Shown: one piece after another, positions 8,900 through 17,416 of the stretch
Position numbering within the stretch: position 1 is the stretch's first letter
How the letters are laid out: each line of letters begins with the position of its first letter
Source of the DNA: JAGVSV01 sp050952845
GTDB taxonomy: Bacteria; Bacillota; Clostridia; Christensenellales; Aristaeellaceae
Direction of reading: 5' to 3'
Assembly (NCBI GenBank): GCA_050952845.1
Contig: JBMNLP010000001.1
Span: forward strand, 2,604,001-2,668,000
Length of the DNA: 64,000 nucleotides
The notes under the pieces: model-generated
Databases searched by the model: none
Told to the model about the DNA's origin: nothing
What the model saw: only the letters and a program-made list of their open reading frames with translations
Position numbers and translations under genes: made by a program

Positions 8900-8928
8900 T
8901 TGCAATTGTGTTGCGTTACTATTACAAT
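8900..8928 (+). promoter_or_regulatory. Promoter for the L,D-transpeptidase gene
   Basis: TTGCAA (8900-8905), 17-base spacer and TACAAT (8923-8928) lie about 30 bases upstream of the start codon, in an AT-rich stretch. Confidence 0.55.
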
Positions 8929-8959
8929 GGTGTTGAAAACGATTGTGTGAGGGATGCTG

Positions 8960-10645
8960 ATGAAACGCTTGTTTTGCCTGATATGTGCCATCATGCTCAT
9001 GATACCTGCTGCCGGCTTCACGCAGGAGGCGCCGAATGAGGATGCGCCGGAGGTTGTCGTATCCGAAGCCAGAACGCTCGCCTACGGCGACAAGGGCGAT
9101 GATGTGCTGCAATTGCAGACGCGCCTGAAGAAAAAGCTCTACTACGCCGGCCCGCTCAGCGGCAACTACATGGAGGTCACCAGAAAAGCAGTGCGGGCAG
9201 TGCAAGCTGCCTACGGGCTGGAGGTAACCGGCAAGGCGGATGCCGCCACCCAGGAGATCATATACGGCGAGCTATACCGGCCGCTGGAGAAGGGTTCGTC
9301 AGGCGAAGATGTCAAACAGCTGCAGACGCGCCTGTCCGAGTTAGGCTATTACTGGGGCAAAATCAGCGGCAACTATCTGGACGGCACCACAGCTGCCATC
9401 GGCAACTTTCAAATTGACAATGGCATCGAGAGGACGGGCAAGGCCGACGTCGCCACACAGCAGCGGCTGTACTCAGACGATATCGCCATGCCTTCCCCCG
9501 ACCCGGGCGCTACGCCACCCCCGCCAGGGCCTGCCACCCCCGAGCCTGATACCACCTTTCCCGGCAAGCTGGTATACGGCAGCAAGGGCAAGGGGGTGGA
9601 GCTGCTGCAGCAGCAGCTGAAGACGCTGGGATTTTTTGACGCCAAAGTAAAAATCACAGGCGGATTCTACCGGCACACCCAGGCGGCGGTCAAATCGTTC
9701 CAAACCTATAATGGCATTGTTTCCGATGGCGTCGTCGATGAGGCAACGTGGAACGCCCTGTTTGAGCCCGATGTCGTCCATGCGTCCGCCACGCCGCGCC
9801 CGTCGCCGGCGCCCACCCCGGTGCCGTATGCTGTGGAAGTGGACGTCAACAACCAGCTGATCAAGGTGTTTGGCCGTGATGAACAAAACGAGCTGAACAA
9901 GCTGGAAAAGGTGTTCTGGTGCTCCACCGGCACCACCAGCTACCCCAGCAAAGTGGGCGTGCATGTGCTGACCGGACGCAAGGCGAGTTCAGCGCTGTTC
10001 CCCAACTGGGGCAACGCCACCGCCAGGTGGTGGACGAGGATCACCTCGGACATCGCATTCCACTCCATCCTGTTCAACTCCTCAGGCGCTGTCAGCATGA
10101 AGTCGGTCAACCGGCTGGGCAAGCGCGCCTCCCATGGCTGCATCCGCCTGTCCATGGCGGACGCCAAGTGGGTGTATGACCACATCGGCAAGGGGGTCGA
10201 GGTAACAATCCACGAGGAGGCGGCAGCGGACCCCGAGCTGAAGTACGCCCATAAACCAGGGCCTTTCAACAAAAAAACCTATTACCACGAACCCACGCCC
10301 GCCCCGACGCAGCAGCCCAACTACAGCCCCGCCCTGATGCCCGATACCATCCGCGAACTGAAGGTTGGTTCCGAAGGCGAGGACGTGTTCTGGCTGCAGT
10401 CGCGCCTGAAGGAGTTAGGCTTCTATCAGGGCACCATCACCGGGCAGTACCGCGAGGGCACACAAGCGGCAGTCAAAGCCTACCAGAAAGCGAACAAACT
10501 CAGCCAGAATGGTCGTGCCGACAAAAAGACGCTGGAACACCTCTATGAGGCGACGCGGGAGGAGTTTTTTGAGCTGATTCCCCTGCCCACCGACGTGCCC
10601 GAACCGCTGCCAACCGCCACACCGCAGCCAGACAGCGGACAGTAG
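8960..10645 (+). CDS. L,D-transpeptidase with four peptidoglycan-binding domains
   Basis: 561 residues from the ATG at 8960 (GAGGG 6 bases upstream; the ATG at 8954 overlaps the SD). A signal peptide covers residues 1-23. Three PG_binding_1 repeats follow (about 39-104, 107-174, 196-266; motif GDDVLQLQTRL / GEDVKQLQTRLSELGYY / GKGVELLQQQLKTLGFF), then Pro-rich linkers, a YkuD catalytic domain (about 283-420), and a fourth binding repeat (about 460-530). The catalytic motif SHGCIR places the nucleophile at Cys394. The enzyme would form 3-3 cross-links in peptidoglycan outside the membrane. The decarboxylase gene starts 8 bases after the stop, so they may share a transcript. Confidence 0.88.
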   Translation: MKRLFCLICAIMLMIPAAGFTQEAPNEDAPEVVVSEARTLAYGDKGDDVLQLQTRLKKKLYYAGPLSGNYMEVTRKAVRAVQAAYGLEVTGKADAATQEIIYGELYRPLEKGSSGEDVKQLQTRLSELGYYWGKISGNYLDGTTAAIGNFQIDNGIERTGKADVATQQRLYSDDIAMPSPDPGATPPPPGPATPEPDTTFPGKLVYGSKGKGVELLQQQLKTLGFFDAKVKITGGFYRHTQAAVKSFQTYNGIVSDGVVDEATWNALFEPDVVHASATPRPSPAPTPVPYAVEVDVNNQLIKVFGRDEQNELNKLEKVFWCSTGTTSYPSKVGVHVLTGRKASSALFPNWGNATARWWTRITSDIAFHSILFNSSGAVSMKSVNRLGKRASHGCIRLSMADAKWVYDHIGKGVEVTIHEEAAADPELKYAHKPGPFNKKTYYHEPTPAPTQQPNYSPALMPDTIRELKVGSEGEDVFWLQSRLKELGFYQGTITGQYREGTQAAVKAYQKANKLSQNGRADKKTLEHLYEATREEFFELIPLPTDVPEPLPTATPQPDSGQ

Positions 10646-10653
10646 ACAAGGCG

Positions 10654-12066
10654 ATGCCGTCGCTGTACGATCAACTAAACAACGCCCTGCCGGGCATGCT
10701 GCCCATGCACATGCCCGGACATAAGCGCAACACGCTGTTAGCCCCTTACCTGAAGGGGCTTTCGGCGCATTTGGACATCACCGAGATCGACGGGTTTGAC
10801 AACCTGCACGCGCCCAGGGATATGCTGCGCCAATCCATGGCGCTCGCTGCCCGCCTGTTCGGCGCGGCGCGCACCTATTACCTGGTCAACGGCAGCACAG
10901 TCGGCATATTAGCCGGTATCCGCGCGCTGACGAAGCATGGCGACACCGTGGTCATGGCGCGCAACTGCCATATCTCGGCGTTTCACGCGGTGTCCCTGTG
11001 CGGGCTGCGCCCGGTGTTTATCACCCCGCCTGTCGATCCGGCCACCGGCGCCTGCGCGTCCGTCTGTGCAGATGATGTCGGCGCTGCGTTGGACCGGCAC
11101 TCCGGCACGCCGCTGGTGGTGCTGACCAGCCCAACCTATGAAGGCGTGCTCAGCGACATGCCCGCCATCTGCCGCGCAGCGCATGCGCGGGGCGCGCGCG
11201 TGCTGGCCGACGAAGCCCACGGCGCGCACCTGGACTTTAGCCCCTTCTTTACAGGCGGCGCGGTGCGTGCCGGCGCGGATGCCATGGTGCAAAGCCTGCA
11301 CAAAACGCTGCCATCGCTGACGCAGACCGCTGTTCTCCATATCCGGGACGAAACGCTTGCCACTGCAGTGGAGGAACAGCTATACGTTTTTCAAACCACC
11401 AGCCCTTCCTACCTGCTGTTAGCTTCCATCGACAGCTGCGTTCAGCTGCTGGCAGAGGAAGGAGGCGCTTTGTTTGCGCGCTGGCATGAGGCATTAGCCA
11501 GCTTTCAGGAGAAAGTAAGCGGGCTGCAGCATTTGCGCCTTGTCAAAGGCGTCGCGCCGCCTGCCGTATACGCGCGCGATCCCTCCAAGCTGTACATTTC
11601 CTGCCGCGGCACCGACCACACAGGCCCGCAGTTAGCTGCCAGGCTGCGGCAACACCACGGCATCGAAATCGAAATGGCGCAGCCTGACGGATTGCTGGCC
11701 ATGACCGGTCTGGGCGATACACAGGAAAGCCTTGCCCGGTTTGCCAACGCGCTGATAGAAGCAGACAGCGCGGTGCGGCACAGCCGCACGTCCAGGCAAG
11801 CACCCCTGCCCCCTCCGCCCCCCGCGCCGCTGCCGCCGCACGAGGCGGAGCAGGCTCCCTGGCACGTCGTGCCGCTCCGCCAGGCTGCCGGGCGCACAGC
11901 GGCGGAGTATGTCACGGTATACCCGCCCGGCGTCCCGCTGCTGATACCGGGCGAGGAAATCACCCGCAGCGCGGCGGATTTTCTGCTGCAGGCGGCACAA
12001 GCCGGCATCTCCATGTTGAAACGCCGATCTCTTGATGCGGCGGACACCATCGCCGTGCTGTGTTAA
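10654..12066 (+). CDS. Orn/Lys/Arg decarboxylase family protein (small form)
   Basis: 470 residues. The N-terminus LPMHMPGHKRN and the PLP-binding lysine K217 in SLHKTLPSLTQTAVLH are hallmarks of fold-type I amino-acid decarboxylases for arginine, lysine or ornithine. LADEAHGAHLDF is the usual Asp/His cofactor-contact region and VLTSPTYEGV also matches. The length fits the short Gram-positive type (YaaO/SpeA-like), which lacks the N-terminal wing domain. It would make a polyamine or diamine in the cytoplasm; which substrate is used cannot be read. The SD is weak, which fits translation following the gene 8 bases upstream. Confidence 0.85.
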   Translation: MPSLYDQLNNALPGMLPMHMPGHKRNTLLAPYLKGLSAHLDITEIDGFDNLHAPRDMLRQSMALAARLFGAARTYYLVNGSTVGILAGIRALTKHGDTVVMARNCHISAFHAVSLCGLRPVFITPPVDPATGACASVCADDVGAALDRHSGTPLVVLTSPTYEGVLSDMPAICRAAHARGARVLADEAHGAHLDFSPFFTGGAVRAGADAMVQSLHKTLPSLTQTAVLHIRDETLATAVEEQLYVFQTTSPSYLLLASIDSCVQLLAEEGGALFARWHEALASFQEKVSGLQHLRLVKGVAPPAVYARDPSKLYISCRGTDHTGPQLAARLRQHHGIEIEMAQPDGLLAMTGLGDTQESLARFANALIEADSAVRHSRTSRQAPLPPPPPAPLPPHEAEQAPWHVVPLRQAAGRTAAEYVTVYPPGVPLLIPGEEITRSAADFLLQAAQAGISMLKRRSLDAADTIAVLC

Positions 12067-12124
12067 ACAAAACAAATCCAAAAATGTCCTCAATATGTCG
12101 GGTTTGTAACCTTTTGCGCGGTTC

Positions 12125-12153
12125 TTGTCATTGCTTGCCCGGTGTGCAATAAT
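12125..12153 (+). promoter_or_regulatory. Promoter for the parvulin gene
   Basis: TTGTCA (12125-12130), 17-base spacer and AATAAT (12148-12153) lie about 40 bases before the start codon at 12194. Confidence 0.65.
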
Positions 12154-12193
12154 AAGCCGTTCGAGTTAATGCGCTATGGAAAGGATTTGTATC

Positions 12194-13588
12194 ATGAAGA
12201 AATGGATTGCAACGCTAACTGCCCTGCTGTTGACCGCAGCCCTGCTGCCCTCGCTGGCAGAGGCGCAACCCACCATCCCCGCCACCGACCCGGTGTTAGC
12301 CACCATCAACGGCAAGCCGGTGCTGAAAAGCGAGGCGGACCGACTGATCCCCGCGCTGCTGAACTATGAGATAATCACCAGCGCCGCCGATTACCAGTAC
12401 GCCGTGGAATACATCGTGCGGCAGAAAGTATTGGAGATGAAAATCGCCGACATGGGGTTTGATGTGTTCACCGACGAGGAAAAGGCCGCCTTTGAAGCCG
12501 AATCGCAGGCTGAGTGGGACCGTACGCTGGATGAATATGTCAGCTACTACCTCTCCGAGGACACCCAGGAGGCCCGCGACACCCTGCGCGAGCAGGCGAT
12601 CACCTACTACACCAGCCAGGGCTACACCCTGGAAGAAGTATACAACAACGCGCTGCGCAAAGCTTCCATCGACCGCATGGGGGACTATCTCTTAGGCGAC
12701 TATGTACCCACCGACGCTGAAATCGACGAGGTGTTCCAAAACTTTGGCGGCCAATACCGCCAGCGCTACGAAAACAACATCGCGGGCTACGAGTTCATGA
12801 CCCAGTATTACGGCGAGGAAAGCTGGTATACTCCCGCCGGCTATCGTGGCGTCATTCACATTCTGCTGAAAGTTGACCAAGCCCTGCTGGACGAGTATTC
12901 CTCACTGCAGGCTTCCTACGAGGAACAGCAGAGCATGCTGGATGCCGAGCAAACCGAACAAACCGAACCCGCCGAAGCCACCGATACCCCGGAAGGCACA
13001 GCCGCCCCCTCCCCCGAGCCTGTCACCGAAGACATGGTTCAGGCAGCGAAGGAACGCGTGCTGAACTCCGTCCAGGACAAAATCGATGACATTTATAAGC
13101 GTTTAGCCGACGGCGAAGCGTTTGAAGCCCTCATCAGCCAATACGGGGAGGACCCGGGCATGACCGATGAAGGCAACTTAGCCGACGGTTACATGGTGCA
13201 TGAATCCTCCGTGCTATGGGACCCCGCCTTCACAGGCGGCGCCTTTTCGGACAAGATGCAGGCTGTGGGCGATGTCAGTGACCCCGTGATCGGCAAGCAT
13301 GGCATCCACATCCTCAAGTACCAGCGCGACGTGCCTTCCGGCCTGATCATGACCGATGCCATCCGCGAGGACATCGTCGCCTACCTGACCTCCGTCCGGG
13401 AAAACAATGCGTATAACGAAACCTACGCCATGTGGGTGCTTGATATGGACATCGTGTATAACGAAGCCGCCATACAATCCGCTTCCGACGCCGCTGCTGC
13501 CCAGCAGGCAGAAAGTGAGGACAACGGCACCGGGGAACTCCTGCAGGTCGAACCGCTTGACGCAACCGAGGCGCCCGAGGACGATTGA
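12194..13588 (+). CDS. Exported peptidyl-prolyl isomerase (SurA/PrsA-like foldase)
   Basis: 464 residues from the ATG at 12194, preceded by GGAAAGGA at 8 bases and followed by a signal peptide (MKKWIATLTALLLTAALLPSLAEA). The first part (about 30-190) reads as a SurA-type chaperone domain (VLATINGKPVLKSEADRL). A parvulin rotamase domain begins at GVIHILLKVD and ends at VSDPVIGKHGIHILKYQRD. It is split by a Glu/Pro-rich insert around residues 250-285. It should help fold secreted proteins at the outer face of the membrane. No lipobox Cys is visible, unlike classical PrsA. Confidence 0.82.
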   Translation: MKKWIATLTALLLTAALLPSLAEAQPTIPATDPVLATINGKPVLKSEADRLIPALLNYEIITSAADYQYAVEYIVRQKVLEMKIADMGFDVFTDEEKAAFEAESQAEWDRTLDEYVSYYLSEDTQEARDTLREQAITYYTSQGYTLEEVYNNALRKASIDRMGDYLLGDYVPTDAEIDEVFQNFGGQYRQRYENNIAGYEFMTQYYGEESWYTPAGYRGVIHILLKVDQALLDEYSSLQASYEEQQSMLDAEQTEQTEPAEATDTPEGTAAPSPEPVTEDMVQAAKERVLNSVQDKIDDIYKRLADGEAFEALISQYGEDPGMTDEGNLADGYMVHESSVLWDPAFTGGAFSDKMQAVGDVSDPVIGKHGIHILKYQRDVPSGLIMTDAIREDIVAYLTSVRENNAYNETYAMWVLDMDIVYNEAAIQSASDAAAAQQAESEDNGTGELLQVEPLDATEAPEDD

Positions 13589-13661
13589 TGCCCTCAACAA
13601 GCGCGCGCGTTGTGCCAAGGGCAATTCAGCCGCGACCGGCTGAAAAAATCGGGCTTTGCGC

Positions 13662-13691
13662 TTGACAGCATCATGGCAAACCCTGTATAGT
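13662..13691 (+). promoter_or_regulatory. Promoter of the infC-rpmI-rplT operon
   Basis: TTGACA (13662-13667), 18-base spacer and TATAGT (13686-13691) stand upstream of the structured leader. Confidence 0.8.
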
Positions 13692-13823
13692 AATAGCGCG
13701 TTAAGCAGAAGCTGCCCGCTTCTCACCCTGCGAACCTCGTTTGCCGGGTTATGCAAGAAAACAGCCTTGTTTGATTGGCGGGTACTTGTGCCCGCCAATT
13801 TTATTTGATGGAGGTGCTTCGAC
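13692..13823 (+). ncRNA. L20-type (infC operon) leader with attenuator
   Basis: The 5' untranslated region contains AGCAGAAG...GCTTCTCACC, a pairing and conserved segment that I recall from ribosomal-protein L20 leaders of Firmicutes. It ends in a strong terminator: ATTGGCGGG (13774-13782) pairs with CCCGCCAAT (13791-13799) and is followed by TTTTATTT. In Gram-positive bacteria such leaders let L20 repress its own operon by early termination. Assignment is from motif memory and position, not from a covariance search. Confidence 0.75.
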
Positions 13824-14396
13824 ATCAACACTGATCTGATGATCAACGAACAAATCAGGGATCGTGAGGTACGCGTCATCGCAAGCGATGGAAAGCAGCT
13901 GGGCATCATGCCGACCCCGCAGGCGCTGCAGCTTGCAGAGGAAGCCAGGCTCGACCTGGTGAAGATTGTGCCCAACGCCAAGCCGCCCGTCTGCCGGCTG
14001 ATGGATTATGACAAACACCGCTACGAGCAAGCCAAGCGCGAAAAGGAAATGCGCAAAAACCAGCGCACCATCTCCGTCAAGGAGGTGCAGCTCTCCGCCA
14101 CCATTGAGGAGAACGATATCCAAACCAAAGCCAGAAACGCCATCCGGTTTCTGAACGCCGGCGACAAAGTGAAGGTGTCCATCCGCTTCCGCGGCAGGCA
14201 AATCACCCACACCGATATCGGTTACGACGTTATGAACGACTTTGCCGAGCGCGTCCAGGATATCGCAGTGGTCGAACGGCGCCCTGTCGTTGAAGGCCGG
14301 CACATGATTATGATCCTCGCCCCTAAAACTGAGAAAGCCGCCAAGGCTGAGCGTTCTGCCAAGCCCGCTGCCGCGGACCAGAACACAGGCGTTTAG
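13824..14396 (+). CDS. infC: Translation initiation factor IF-3, rare AUC start
   Basis: 190 residues if translation starts at the ATC codon at 13824. GGAGG (13810-13814) lies 9 bases before this codon but 24 before the first ATG (13839), and the predicted N-terminus NTDLMINEQIRDREVRVI matches IF-3 proteins. Non-AUG starts are known for infC and allow IF-3 to repress its own synthesis. Both IF-3 domains are present: N-terminal (to about 80; VPNAKPPVCRLMDYDKHRYEQ) and C-terminal (from about 95; VSIRFRGRQITHTDIGYDVM). A short Ala/Lys-rich tail follows. First gene of the infC-rpmI-rplT operon. Confidence 0.93.
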   Translation: MNTDLMINEQIRDREVRVIASDGKQLGIMPTPQALQLAEEARLDLVKIVPNAKPPVCRLMDYDKHRYEQAKREKEMRKNQRTISVKEVQLSATIEENDIQTKARNAIRFLNAGDKVKVSIRFRGRQITHTDIGYDVMNDFAERVQDIAVVERRPVVEGRHMIMILAPKTEKAAKAERSAKPAAADQNTGV

Positions 14397-14431
14397 CCAT
14401 GATATAACAACCGGAAGGAGGAGTATTCACC

Positions 14432-14629
14432 ATGCCCAAGCAAAAATCACACCGCGGTGCTGCCAAGCGTTTTTCCCTTACCAAAACCGGCAAGGTAAAG
14501 CATAAACAGATGAACCGCAACCACATCCTGACCAAGAAAGCGGCCAAGCGGAAGCGTCAGCTCCGCCGCACAGGCACCCTGGAAAACCTGAAGGAAGCCG
14601 CTACCATCCGCATACTGATTCAAAAATAA
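14432..14629 (+). CDS. rpmI: 50S ribosomal protein L35
   Basis: 65 residues, the normal length: MPKQKSHRGAAKRFSLTKTG, then KHKQMNRNHILTKKAAKRKRQLR. AAGGAGGAG precedes the ATG. It stands between infC and rplT, the order found in nearly all bacteria, and is controlled with them from the leader at 13692. Highly basic, as expected for a protein buried in 23S rRNA. Confidence 0.97.
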   Translation: MPKQKSHRGAAKRFSLTKTGKVKHKQMNRNHILTKKAAKRKRQLRRTGTLENLKEAATIRILIQK

Positions 14630-14660
14630 CTGCCGTCGCCGGTAAGGAGGTTGAAATTCC

Positions 14661-15014
14661 ATGGCACGCATTAAGAGGGCAGTCAACGCCCAGAAAAAAC
14701 GCCGCAAAATGTTAAAGCTGGCGAAAGGCTATTACGGCGCAAAATCCAGGCAATACCGTGCTGCCAGTGAGCAGGTTCGCCGTTCGCTCCGCTACGCCTA
14801 CGTTGGCAGAAAGCTGCGCAAGCGCGATTTCCGCCGCCTGTGGATTACCCGCATCAACGCAGCTGCCCGCCTCAACGGCACCAACTATTCCAAGCTCATC
14901 AGCGGCCTGAAGAAGACAGGCGTCGAGATCAACCGCAAAATGCTCGCGGACATGGCCGTCAACGACGCCAGCGCTTTCGCCCAGTTAGCTGAAATCGCCA
15001 AGAACGCGTCTTAA
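14661..15014 (+). CDS. rplT: 50S ribosomal protein L20
   Basis: 117 residues, the normal length: MARIKRAVNAQKKRRKMLKL, KGYYGAKSRQYRAA, YVGRKLRKRDFRRLWITRIN, LNGTNYSKLISGLKKTGVEI. L20 is needed early in assembly of the large subunit and in Firmicutes binds the infC leader to repress this operon. The SD AAGGAGG is strong. Last gene of the operon; tRNA-Leu follows with its own promoter. Confidence 0.97.
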   Translation: MARIKRAVNAQKKRRKMLKLAKGYYGAKSRQYRAASEQVRRSLRYAYVGRKLRKRDFRRLWITRINAAARLNGTNYSKLISGLKKTGVEINRKMLADMAVNDASAFAQLAEIAKNAS

Positions 15015-15026
15015 ACAACTATGCCC

Positions 15027-15055
15027 TTGCGCCGCCCGAACCGCCTTGCTATAAT
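15027..15055 (+). promoter_or_regulatory. Promoter of tRNA-Leu
   Basis: TTGCGC (15027-15032), 17-base spacer and a perfect TATAAT (15050-15055), 10 bases before the 5' end of the tRNA. Confidence 0.65.
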
Positions 15056-15065
15056 AGCATTGCCG

Positions 15066-15152
15066 GTCGAAGTGGCGGAATGGCAGACGCAGTGGACTTA
15101 AAATCCACAGGGCACATCGCTCGTAGGGGTTCAAGTCCCCTCTTCGGCACCA
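15066..15152 (+). tRNA. tRNA-Leu (anticodon TAA)
   Basis: Acceptor GTCGAAG (15066-15072) pairs with CTTCGGC (15142-15148) with one G-U pair. The anticodon stem GTGGA/TCCAC holds the loop CTTAAAA, giving anticodon UAA. A long variable arm (GGGC...GCTC), T stem AGGGG/CCCCT with TTCAAGT loop, and an encoded CCA are all present. The long variable arm is typical of leucine tRNA. The AT-rich island begins immediately downstream. Confidence 0.95.
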
Positions 15153-15158
15153 CGATAT

Positions 15159-15203
15159 CCCCTCTCGAAAATACTGCGTTTTTGAGGGGGGTAGTTTGTT
15201 TTT
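15159..15203 (+). terminator. tRNA-Leu terminator
   Basis: CCCCT pairs with AGGGG and CGAAAA with TTTTTG around a 7-base loop, with a 2-base bulge, followed by a T-rich tail ending in TTTTT. Confidence 0.6.
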
Positions 15204-15455
15204 ATGACTGTTTTCCTTCAAGCAATATCATTTTGAGGATTCACCTTGATATATCTGCACGTTATTTCCAAAAGAAAGACAATACGCAAGAATAGTTTAT
15301 GAAACACTAAACCTTAACACCGCTGAATAAGACGCTCATTCTCTTGGTCGTTTTCTTGCCTCCTCTTCTTCCCAGTCCTCCATGATCTTCTGATAAACAT
15401 ACTCAAAAAGCAGCTTGCTTTAACACTCTTTCAAGAACCGAATGTGGGGCAAGTC
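15204..15455. other. Intergenic, no intact gene
   Basis: No gene is supported here. On the minus strand a 27-codon open stretch (15336-15419), rich in Glu and ending KIMEDWEEEEARKRPRE-stop, has no start signal and follows a stop codon directly. It may be the tail of a lost gene. Confidence 0.3.
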
Positions 15456-16625
15456 CTAATCATCCTCGAAGCCTTCATCAGCGTTTGCCAAAATGAGTGC
15501 CTTTTCCACTTGCGCCAATGGAAACTCTATCACAGAAATATGATCGATATTGACGAAGATTTCCGCACCATTATAGTCGGAATAGTATGCCAAACCACCT
15601 TCAGCAATCTCACCACCAAAGTTATAAATGCCTTCTACCTCATATATCAAGGAATCATTCGCGTTACAGTCGATACTTGTAGAAAGCTTCTTACCATCAG
15701 CATAGTAGATTGTGACAGAGTTTGTAAGGTTGTAAATTTCTTCTTCGCTCCACTCTTGGTCTTCAACTATTCTTCTTAACACATCCAAAAATCTTGGCGA
15801 AAAGTCCTCGTCTGAAAACTCCTGCATTTCCTCTTGGTACACATAATCATCCAATGACTCATAAACAACCTGAGGTATTTCACCGCAGCTTACTTTGGGG
15901 TCCCAGCTGCAAAACCTAGGTTCATCGCATGCTTCATCGAGCATAACCACGTTGCTGATGTTCCGAGTGTTCATCAACAGCAGCGTGTTGTTCATACAGG
16001 GAATAACGAGAAACCGTTGACTTAGTGCCCCAAAGATCGTGTTGCGCGTCGTTGAACTGATGGGGTACCAGTGGTACTCTTTCACATTAGTTGGCTGAAT
16101 ACCTATATGACCCCAAAAACCTCCAATTTCTTTGCGACTGTTTGAATCTTTGCTATCCAAAAAGTATGAGAGTGTTGCAGCGTATGGGGAGAAAATGCTC
16201 ACTCCCAGTATGCTGTTAACGCCCGTGCCAAGTGCCAGTGCAATATCGCGCAGTTCACGCATCGTTGCTGAAGCACCGCTTTCGATTTCTTCTAAGCGTT
16301 TTGGCGTGACCCCGGTTTCTTCATGTATGGTTTCAGCTTTGATCCTTAACACTTTTCGTATCGCCTGAATCCTCACATTTGGATTATCTACATTCTTCAT
16401 TAGCATGCTTGTACTCGAATCCAAATGCTTCAGTATTTTTTCCATATGATTAGCGAAAGTTGCCTTATTCGTGATAAGGCCTGAAAGAAGCTTGTTTAGC
16501 GTTGGTCGTGAGATGCCTACGGCATCACAAAGCTTGGACTTGGTTATGTTACGTTCTTTCAGTAAGATCCCTAATCTTGCTCCCACAATTTCGCGCTTAT
16601 CGAACAATTCATCCATTGCAAACAT
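15456..16625 (-). CDS. Regulator-like protein with two helix-turn-helix domains
   Basis: 389 residues from the ATG at 16625 (AAGGATGG upstream; other in-frame starts up to 16661 exist). Two XRE-type helix-turn-helix domains appear in the first ~130 residues: ITKSKLCDAVGISRPTLNKLLSG and then IKAETIHEETGVTPKRLEEIESG. The remaining ~250 residues are acidic and of unknown fold, with no enzyme motif I recognise (YADGKKLSTSIDCNANDSLIYEVEG). It is probably a DNA-binding sensor or repressor. The gene is AT-rich compared with the ribosomal genes nearby and lies in the island after tRNA-Leu. Function uncertain. Confidence 0.6.
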   Translation of the reverse strand: MFAMDELFDKREIVGARLGILLKERNITKSKLCDAVGISRPTLNKLLSGLITNKATFANHMEKILKHLDSSTSMLMKNVDNPNVRIQAIRKVLRIKAETIHEETGVTPKRLEEIESGASATMRELRDIALALGTGVNSILGVSIFSPYAATLSYFLDSKDSNSRKEIGGFWGHIGIQPTNVKEYHWYPISSTTRNTIFGALSQRFLVIPCMNNTLLLMNTRNISNVVMLDEACDEPRFCSWDPKVSCGEIPQVVYESLDDYVYQEEMQEFSDEDFSPRFLDVLRRIVEDQEWSEEEIYNLTNSVTIYYADGKKLSTSIDCNANDSLIYEVEGIYNFGGEIAEGGLAYYSDYNGAEIFVNIDHISVIEFPLAQVEKALILANADEGFEDD

Positions 16626-16651
16626 GACGATCACCATCCTTTCGTAAGAAC

Positions 16652-16680
16652 AATCTATCACAGCACAACGGATATGTAAA
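16652..16680 (-). promoter_or_regulatory. Promoter of the double-HTH gene
   Basis: On the minus strand TTTACA (16680-16675), 17-base spacer and TAGATT (16657-16652), about 30 bases upstream of the start at 16625. Moderate match. Confidence 0.4.
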
Positions 16681-17136
16681 TACTGATTTTGCGTAGAAAT
16701 TAAAATTTAACACCCCCTTCTGCCAGTTACATCCATGCTTCTTTTTAAGCAATGCCAAAATACTGTCGATATTCGACTCAACCATTATCAGCGGGTCTTC
16801 CTTCTCCAATTCTATCAACATTTCCCTTGTGAGCCGTTCTCGGGCTTGTATCTCATAATACATTTTCTCAAACAATCCTTTTCTGAATGTGTCCGTTTGT
16901 CCTGTCAAAGCTTTTGGAAATAAAAGTATTCTGCACTCCTTATTTTTCAGGATATCAAGCTGTGCTTGCAAGCACCGTTCTTAGCCACGCAATTCATTAT
17001 GTTCTTTTTTATAACTTTCGGACAACGTTGCAAATGTTTCATCATTGATGGTTTCACTAACTTTATCTTTATAAGCAAGAGCAAGCATTTGTTTAAGAAT
17101 ACTTTTCAACTCGTTATGCGAAAACCAGTGATGGAT
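16681..17136 (-). pseudogene. Decayed gene, possibly the C-terminus of a large serine recombinase
   Basis: In one minus-strand frame the sequence reads HWFSHNELKSILKQMLALAY, KDKVSETINDETFATLSESY, KKEHNELRG, a TAA stop, then in the same frame ERCLQAQLDILKNKE and further helical sequence to about 16700. The alternation of charged heptads after SYKKEHNEL is like the coiled-coil tail of large serine recombinases of Gram-positive transposons. No zinc motif or catalytic domain is present. The in-frame stop and missing 5' part mark it as broken. The family call is tentative. Confidence 0.4.
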
Positions 17137-17386
17137 TCATCGCCACTGTCTCGTTTCGCTGTATTGCTATTTGGGCAAGCATCCTTGCTTGCCTTGTGTA
17201 GAAGCCATCTAAGGCTTAAGCAATTTCGGAAAGTGTTCATTCATCATGACAAGCCAAACCTCGTGCCAGTAGCTTGATCCACTCCGCCATGGTTGTCGAT
17301 GCAGCGTTGGAATAAACAGGCTTTAGTACACCCATAAAGTTGGATTTCATAGCTCCATGAACTCCGCCGCCGATAATGAGTGCTTA
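17114..17386 (-). pseudogene. Decayed gene fragment with two in-frame stops
   Basis: One minus-strand frame reads ALIIGGGVHGAMKSNFMGVL, KPVYSNAASTTMAEWIKLLA, RGLACHDE, stop, TLSEIA, stop, ALDGFYTRQARMLAQIAIQR, NETVAMNPSLVFA, stop. The peptide has protein-like composition across both stops, so it is probably a pseudogene. I do not recognise the family. It lies upstream of the recombinase-like remnant and may belong to the same lost mobile element. Confidence 0.4.
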
Positions 17387-17416
17387 TCTTTCTCTGCTCT
17401 CCGGCATCCCTGCCAC

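Noticed and set aside
15336..15419. Glu-rich 27-codon peptide on the minus strand
   Set aside because: It follows a stop codon directly, lacks a start and SD, and matches nothing I recognise.
15153..15455. att site duplicated from the tRNA-Leu 3' end
   Set aside because: No second copy of TCTTCGGCACCA was seen at the far edge of the AT-rich block.
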